From Enoplolaimus lenunculus (Eukaryota; Nematoda; Enoplea; Enoplida; Thoracostomopsidae), in assembly GCA_030248215.1 (NCBI GenBank), contig JASANG010001833.1:1-64000 (forward strand): DNA of 64,000 nt. The letters are read 5' to 3'. The notes beneath the pieces are model-generated. The model saw only the letters and a program-made list of their open reading frames with translations, was not told the origin of the DNA and did not search any database. The position numbers and the translations under genes were made by a program. Numbering within the stretch: position 1 is the stretch's first letter; every line of letters starts with the position of its first letter. This document shows, piece after piece, positions 58,796 through 64,000 of the stretch.

Positions 58796-61700
58796 CTGCA
58801 AATTGTCATCGCAAACCTTTACTAAACAAACAGTAATAATAGCACAAGAATTACCGGTAAGACAGCAAAACTCCGAACTGTCAGCTTTTTTTATCTCGAC
58901 CGTCCTGTGGTATTTATCTGTAACATTGGTCCATAAAATCGTATTATAGTTAACAATTTTCGGAATCCCTGCGGATTCTTTTAACGAATTATAGTGCAAA
59001 ATACTGCCGGTGTTTGCAGTTAATTTTGACGAATTAATTCGAATTATGTGCAAACCGCTTAACTCTCTGACACGAGACAAGCATACATAAGCCTGATTGT
59101 CCTCAAACAGATCTTTTCCCAAGTCAATTAGTGCCGAATTAAGTGTAAGCCCTTGTGCCCTGTGAACGGTTATACTGTACGCAGTTGCAATTGGAAACTG
59201 CGTTCTGTTTATAAAAATCCCAGGTGCTGCCTCAAAGGACGCTGTCACCGGAGTGATTGTTCGAATTTTGCCGGACCCGTGAAACTTTATGTCTACGGAT
59301 TCCACTTTGTTTTTAGAATTTTTGCTAATATTAAATATATTACCCAAAGCACCGTTCACTAAATTATCGTTCGGATCAATATTTCGACGCAGCATAACTC
59401 GAAGTCCGATACCTGATGATATCGTTTGTTCTAAACCAGCTGTATCACATGACTTTCGCGACTTGTGCTTTGCAAATTTTATTTTTCGTTTTGGTATCAC
59501 ATTAACGGTGGCGTTGCTCTCGCCATCAGTTGCATTAACCTTGAAGGTTGTTAAGCCAAGTTTTTTCAAAACGAGTTCGTTGAAGCGTTCAACCATCCAT
59601 AGCTTAGGCAATATGCAAACTGTACGCTCGGACTCAGCTTGCACGAGCTTGAGAAAATAATTGACGGCCATTTCAATCAAGTTATCGTCAAATTCTGAAT
59701 CACTAGTGACAGTTTGGTCAATAATGCGCGACTTCAGCACGTCAATATCAGTTGTCGTCGCTGAACCGATTCTGACCCTGTTTAACAAATTGATAAACTC
59801 ACGACTGTTTTGACGCATGCATTCAGTGAGCTCTAAGTAACCGAAGTATTGCCAAAGATTGATTTTCTCGACTGTAGACACTCCGCAAAGAAATCTAACT
59901 TGCTTGGGCTCGATTGGAATGTAACAGTACTGAGCTTTCACCGGCGGTAATTGCAAAAGATCACCAAACACAATCACATTGCATCCCCCGAAGGGATCTT
60001 CGTTTATTCCAAAAATTTCCTCAAGTCTCAAGTGAATTTGCAGGAGCATCACATTTGAAACCATAGAAATTTCGTCAATAATTAGAAGTTTCATATTTCC
60101 AATCTGTAAACGCAACTGTTTTAATTCTTCAAGTCGTAAAGAGCAGTACTTGTCATACCTGGTTGATTTTTGAACAGGTAGTTTGAGTAATTGATGTAAC
60201 GTGGTTCCTTCCACATTTAATGCTGCAATTCCAGTTGGGGCGGATATTACACAAGCATTTTCAAAACCCAATTTTTCGCGAATAACGTCTCTCAAAGATC
60301 TAATTAGAAAGCTTTTACCTGATCCACCAACTCCACTGACAAAATAACGAATAGGTTTTGTTTCTACGAAAATGCCTACCATAACACTTTGAAATACTAC
60401 TTTTTGGCCTTTGTTCAAGCCTAAAGTATCCATGTGGAGTTGCACAAATGAAATATCGGCAGAAGTGTTGTTTATGTCTACCATAACACTTTGAAATACT
60501 ACTTTTTGGCCTTTGTTCAAGCCTAAAGTATCCATGTGGAGTTGCACAAATGAAATATCGGCAGAAGTGTTGTTTATGTCTATGTCCCTTTCATTGCCGT
60601 TCAGAATACTGGTTTCTTGCTGCCTGTTTTCGGTCATTTGGCATTTGTCAGATGATATCTGCTTGATGTTGGACACGACGGCCTTTGCAGTTTGTGCATC
60701 ATGGTTTGTTTCGGCTCGTAATTTGTCCATTAAATCTGTAGCTTCAGCTATTTTTTTATCCATAAATGCAAATTTTGCAATATTTTTAGCTATAACTGGA
60801 AGAGAAGACTCAAAAGACTGTGCGTAACTACTGAAGTTGCCACATAAATCTGTTTCGTTTCTGAACGGCATGAATTGTAGCAAAAGCGAGTAAAAATATC
60901 GTTCAGCATTGCGAAGTTCAGGTTTGTAATAACTAGCCTTTATTAAATATGGCTTTCCTCTTTGTTTGAAGTATCCGGTTCGGTCAATGAGCATCATGTG
61001 ATCTGGCGGATTTGCCGATGTAGATTCGGAAATTTTCACAAAGTCGTAGTTTTTTGCAACCTCGTATAAACATAAATTTTCCATTACTTCAGGTCGTTTT
61101 GGATAATATGTGTCGATAAGGTTTGGAACAAAAGTATCCGTGCTTGTCTCGTTTTCTTCAGCCATTTGCAGGAGAGTGGTATAATTTTGTATCTTTCTGG
61201 CTCGATCTGCGCTAAAAGCGGTGTTTAAGTATCGTACTGTGCAGCTCATTTTGCACAAAGGATGCCCGAGCAAACGATCTGCTGCTTCATATGCTCCCAT
61301 TTCCCTGTTTTTTAACATAGCTAGGCCGCATGACTTCAGTTTTCCAAACGAGTTGTGTGCATTGTTCAAGTATTCCATCAAGTTAACATCATCACTTGTT
61401 TCTGATTTGGTTATGTATGAAGTCAAATATGCAACTAATGCGCAGCTTTGTTCTCCAATATATTGCAGATCCATATTTGCTTGCCATATAAACAAAATGG
61501 CGCTATTGTAGTCGTTGATATAGCGCTCGTCGTCATCGCGCTGCAGTGTGTATAATTTCTTGTTTCCCAAACCAATTTGAACCGCATTTTTTGACATTGG
61601 ATTTTCGCGAATGCATGTCCGTGATGCTACTGGCCTTGGAAAACCGAATCTGCAAAATCTACCTCGGTTTCTATCAAACCGCATGCAGGAAGGCGTGTGT

Positions 61701-64000
61701 TTGTCGCTATGCTGTTGAAATCGCCGCACCAAATCACCTAAACGTGTACTAGATTCAGGTAGATAGCAAGTTATATATCGATTGATAAAGGTGACTATTT
61801 CTTGCTTGTTGCTGTAATTGATGATTGGAGCATTCTTCACCCACAGAACCATGTGCGCATGAGGCGCTCCTCTATTTTGATACTCAATGCGGACAAAATG
61901 ATGTTGAACTTCACCCAAAGGCCCTCCCTTGCTAAGCACCACGTGTTTTAGGAAATAATCCAACCTTCTGTGAAAATGTTCTGAAACAGAAACAGGATCC
62001 TCTGCGCATAAGCTACTAATTGTCCTGGCTGTAACGTTAGACACGTCGCTGTTTCTGAGCCATAAAAATTCCTTGAGATCTTCCCAGAAGTACTCGGCGC
62101 ATGACAAAGTCATAAAGAACGTTGGGGGCCCGAATTGTTCAACCATTGTCATTAAATCGCCTTTTCTGTAATTCCAGTATTGCGGTGTTCCTCTAACTGA
62201 TCCTAAGAGTGTGTTTAGTTGAATATTAAGGTTAGGATCGTCATTGCCAATGCCTTCTATTATTTGACGAACAGTTACTGAGACAGATCCTGGTTTACGT
62301 CGCTTCAACGTAGCGTAACATCCGCTATCGATAGCTTTCAGATCTTTAAGACTTTGGCAGCTAAAAATATACTGAAGCTCCCGACGAAATCGGGCGTCCT
62401 TATGTTTTAATCTTGTGCGATAGTAAATAAATTTAGAGAGTTTATTTAGCCTGTTTTGATCACACGAACCAAACTCACCGGTAGGGAACAGCTTTGGAAA
62501 ACACGTTACATCAATAGTTGAATCGGAATCCTTCAACGGAATTGCTTCTATTTTTTTCATTCGATAAAGTGCCGTTGACTTAACATTTGGTTGATTCTGT
62601 TGTAAAGGCTGCACTGTATATGTATTCGGATAAAGAAAATCTTTATCCAATGGTTCCAGCCAGTTTTCGTATGAATAAAACGTTTGCGTCTTTTCGCTGT
62701 TGTTTTCAACGAAAATAACTGGAGGTTCAATTTCCAGCTTTAGAAATCGTTCGTTCAAAGCCACATTCTTGTATAAAGAATTGTTTTCTTTCAGCCAAAG
62801 TAGTGCATTTCGCACGTGATCCATAGATACAATCGAGCGCCAGACGACTTTTTTGCTGGTTGGAACAGAATCTACTAAAAACTGAATCGCATCGGGGCTT
62901 GGAAGACTAGAAAACGTGGAGTTGACTGTGTCTGAAGGTAAAGGAAGGTGTATAACAATGCCTTTTAGCGCTTTAACACCCGTTGCATTATTCCCATGTT
63001 TCAAATACGGTTTGAGTATTACAGTTGTTTGAAAGCACTTAGCTCGTTGAATAAGCATGGTTTCGTATAAGTTCAAACATTTGATTTCTTCTGGAATGTT
63101 AACCACTGCCAGGTTGTTTAGTTCGCATCGTTTTGCCAGGTCACCTTGTTTAAAATCAAGCTGGCATGGTCTGCAAAGTTTAACCTTTCCAAAATTAGTT
63201 CCAAAATGTTGCAGAAGTGTGTTAATGTATTGTTTATTATGTCGGGAGCTGTATTGATCAACTGTCGCCAACCCGGATGCACTGAACAATACAGAGCAAC
63301 TATCACACGCCACAGCTGGAAAGTCGTACAAAACGTTTCGAAATTTTTCTATTTGAGGTTTGAACAGTGCGTTTATTTCGTGTTCGTTCCAGAAGTGCCT
63401 ATCGCCGATTCGTTTGGTATGGGAAACGAATGTACTTTGTTCAATTGTGGACCCTAATGCAAGATGGTTTTCCAAACGGAAAGCATCTGTAATGTTACTG
63501 GTTTTAAAAACTTCATCGATGGCAATTAGCTTAAGCACAATATTTCGTATTGCGTAATAGCGTCTTAACAATGTTCGGATTCCCTGATAATGAGGAGAAA
63601 GTTTTCTCAGCAAAGTCAATAAATCCGAACAAATGTGCTCTTCTCGCAGTGTTTTTCCGCATGCAAGCTTGCGTTTCACAATGCAACTTGGGCAGGCTTC
63701 GGCGTTTATGATAGCTCGTTTCATTAAATCCACAGATTTAGCATGGCATAGGTTATGCAATTTTGCATGTAACGCTTCTCCCCAGTTTGTCCTTATGAAT
63801 GGCGTGCAGTCACTGTCACACAGACGCCACTTCTTTTCTTTGTCTGGTACGTGGTTATCATACCCGTCGTCATCATTCTGCAATTCAGCCACTGTAAGAT
63901 AGTCTGTGCGATTCTCCGGCCTCGGATGCAGCTGTATTGATTCTTGAGATTTCACATGAACCTGTGTCCCGCCATATGCTTGCTTAATTTTATTTATTCT
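58757..64000 (-). CDS. Helitron Rep-helicase, N-terminus beyond window
   Basis: An open frame of more than 1,740 codons from the right edge to TAA at 58757, with no break. A rolling-circle transposase of the Helitron class. Counting from the GTG at 63955, the N-terminal 200 residues hold Cys/His pairs (CPSCIVKRKLACG, CDSCSVLF). The Rep domain follows, with FFMTLSCAEYFWEDL, the HUH motif RGAPHAHMVLW near residue 700 and the tyrosine box YLTSYITK near 850. A PIF1-like helicase comes next: Walker A GVGGSGKS near 1211, Walker B LLIIDEIS near 1290, FGDLLQLPPV near 1330 and TVHRAQGLTL near 1600. The frame stays open upstream of 63955 to the edge (QAYGGTQVHV), so no start codon can be assigned. All key catalytic motifs look intact, suggesting a young copy. 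The last 20 codons may be replaced by a 59-nt intron (58854-58796) leading into the protease region. Confidence 0.92.
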   Translation of the reverse strand, partial: RINKIKQAYGGTQVHVKSQESIQLHPRPENRTDYLTVAELQNDDDGYDNHVPDKEKKWRLCDSDCTPFIRTNWGEALHAKLHNLCHAKSVDLMKRAIINAEACPSCIVKRKLACGKTLREEHICSDLLTLLRKLSPHYQGIRTLLRRYYAIRNIVLKLIAIDEVFKTSNITDAFRLENHLALGSTIEQSTFVSHTKRIGDRHFWNEHEINALFKPQIEKFRNVLYDFPAVACDSCSVLFSASGLATVDQYSSRHNKQYINTLLQHFGTNFGKVKLCRPCQLDFKQGDLAKRCELNNLAVVNIPEEIKCLNLYETMLIQRAKCFQTTVILKPYLKHGNNATGVKALKGIVIHLPLPSDTVNSTFSSLPSPDAIQFLVDSVPTSKKVVWRSIVSMDHVRNALLWLKENNSLYKNVALNERFLKLEIEPPVIFVENNSEKTQTFYSYENWLEPLDKDFLYPNTYTVQPLQQNQPNVKSTALYRMKKIEAIPLKDSDSTIDVTCFPKLFPTGEFGSCDQNRLNKLSKFIYYRTRLKHKDARFRRELQYIFSCQSLKDLKAIDSGCYATLKRRKPGSVSVTVRQIIEGIGNDDPNLNIQLNTLLGSVRGTPQYWNYRKGDLMTMVEQFGPPTFFMTLSCAEYFWEDLKEFLWLRNSDVSNVTARTISSLCAEDPVSVSEHFHRRLDYFLKHVVLSKGGPLGEVQHHFVRIEYQNRGAPHAHMVLWVKNAPIINYSNKQEIVTFINRYITCYLPESSTRLGDLVRRFQQHSDKHTPSCMRFDRNRGRFCRFGFPRPVASRTCIRENPMSKNAVQIGLGNKKLYTLQRDDDERYINDYNSAILFIWQANMDLQYIGEQSCALVAYLTSYITKSETSDDVNLMEYLNNAHNSFGKLKSCGLAMLKNREMGAYEAADRLLGHPLCKMSCTVRYLNTAFSADRARKIQNYTTLLQMAEENETSTDTFVPNLIDTYYPKRPEVMENLCLYEVAKNYDFVKISESTSANPPDHMMLIDRTGYFKQRGKPYLIKASYYKPELRNAERYFYSLLLQFMPFRNETDLCGNFSSYAQSFESSLPVIAKNIAKFAFMDKKIAEATDLMDKLRAETNHDAQTAKAVVSNIKQISSDKCQMTENRQQETSILNGNERDIDINNTSADISFVQLHMDTLGLNKGQKVVFQSVMVDINNTSADISFVQLHMDTLGLNKGQKVVFQSVMVGIFVETKPIRYFVSGVGGSGKSFLIRSLRDVIREKLGFENACVISAPTGIAALNVEGTTLHQLLKLPVQKSTRYDKYCSLRLEELKQLRLQIGNMKLLIIDEISMVSNVMLLQIHLRLEEIFGINEDPFGGCNVIVFGDLLQLPPVKAQYCYIPIEPKQVRFLCGVSTVEKINLWQYFGYLELTECMRQNSREFINLLNRVRIGSATTTDIDVLKSRIIDQTVTSDSEFDDNLIEMAVNYFLKLVQAESERTVCILPKLWMVERFNELVLKKLGLTTFKVNATDGESNATVNVIPKRKIKFAKHKSRKSCDTAGLEQTISSGIGLRVMLRRNIDPNDNLVNGALGNIFNISKNSKNKVESVDIKFHGSGKIRTITPVTASFEAAPGIFINRTQFPIATAYSITVHRAQGLTLNSALIDLGKDLFEDNQAYVCLSRVRELSGLHIIRINSSKLTANTGSILHYNSLKESAGIPKIVNYNTILWTNVTDKYHRTVEIKKADSSEFCCLTGNSCAIITVCLVKVCDDNLQHELFRSCRSVLS
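60376..60582 (-). repeat. Exact 102-bp tandem duplication inside the Helitron ORF
   Basis: Two adjacent copies, apparently identical, from CTACCATAACACTTTGAAAT to GTGTTGTTTATGTCTA, adding 34 residues (VQLHMDTLGLNKGQKVVFQS doubled) just before the Walker A loop. Length divisible by three keeps the frame. It duplicates the Q-motif-like region before the ATP-binding site. Confidence 0.95.

Overview
The window looks like an invertebrate metazoan genome: AT-rich, genes split by short GT-AG introns, tRNA-derived SINEs, LINE fragments, many terminal-inverted-repeat (TIR) elements, a long satellite and a Helitron. Degenerate TTAGGC-like runs recur; TTAGGC is the nematode telomere unit, so a nematode is possible but weakly supported. 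Most real genes only appear after conceptual splicing, because their exons are short.

Left part (1-12 kb): a minus-strand gene with one very large, glutamine-rich exon (2236-8133) and a probable further exon (119-455) running off the left edge. Its upstream side holds SINEs, two LINE fragments and TIR elements.

Centre-left (12.5-23.2 kb): a complete 14-exon plus-strand tweety-homologue (TTYH) gene, 602 codons, whose introns carry at least seven TIR elements. From 23.2 to 31.2 kb there is no clear host gene, only repeats, a decayed pogo-type transposase and a GGGACA minisatellite inside a TIR element.

Centre (31.3-41.4 kb): a complete six-exon minus-strand gene for mitochondrial CDP-diacylglycerol synthase (TAMM41, 341 aa). 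Its last intron contains a 5.8 kb array of about 119 copies of a 49-bp satellite. From 41.4 to 47.3 kb lie nested non-autonomous elements. From 47.3 to 50.8 kb lies a five-exon minus-strand HAPSTR1 (C16orf72) homologue of 440 aa.

Right part (50.9-64 kb): repeats and foldback elements, then a minus-strand Helitron. Its Rep-helicase ORF (over 1,740 codons, open to the window edge) is followed by sequence with the Cys, zinc-ribbon and His/Asp boxes of a ubiquitin-specific protease. A 59-nt intron would join the two in frame. This is the most novel-looking system in the window.

All exon boundaries come from reading frame, GT-AG sites and recalled family similarity. No database search was run.
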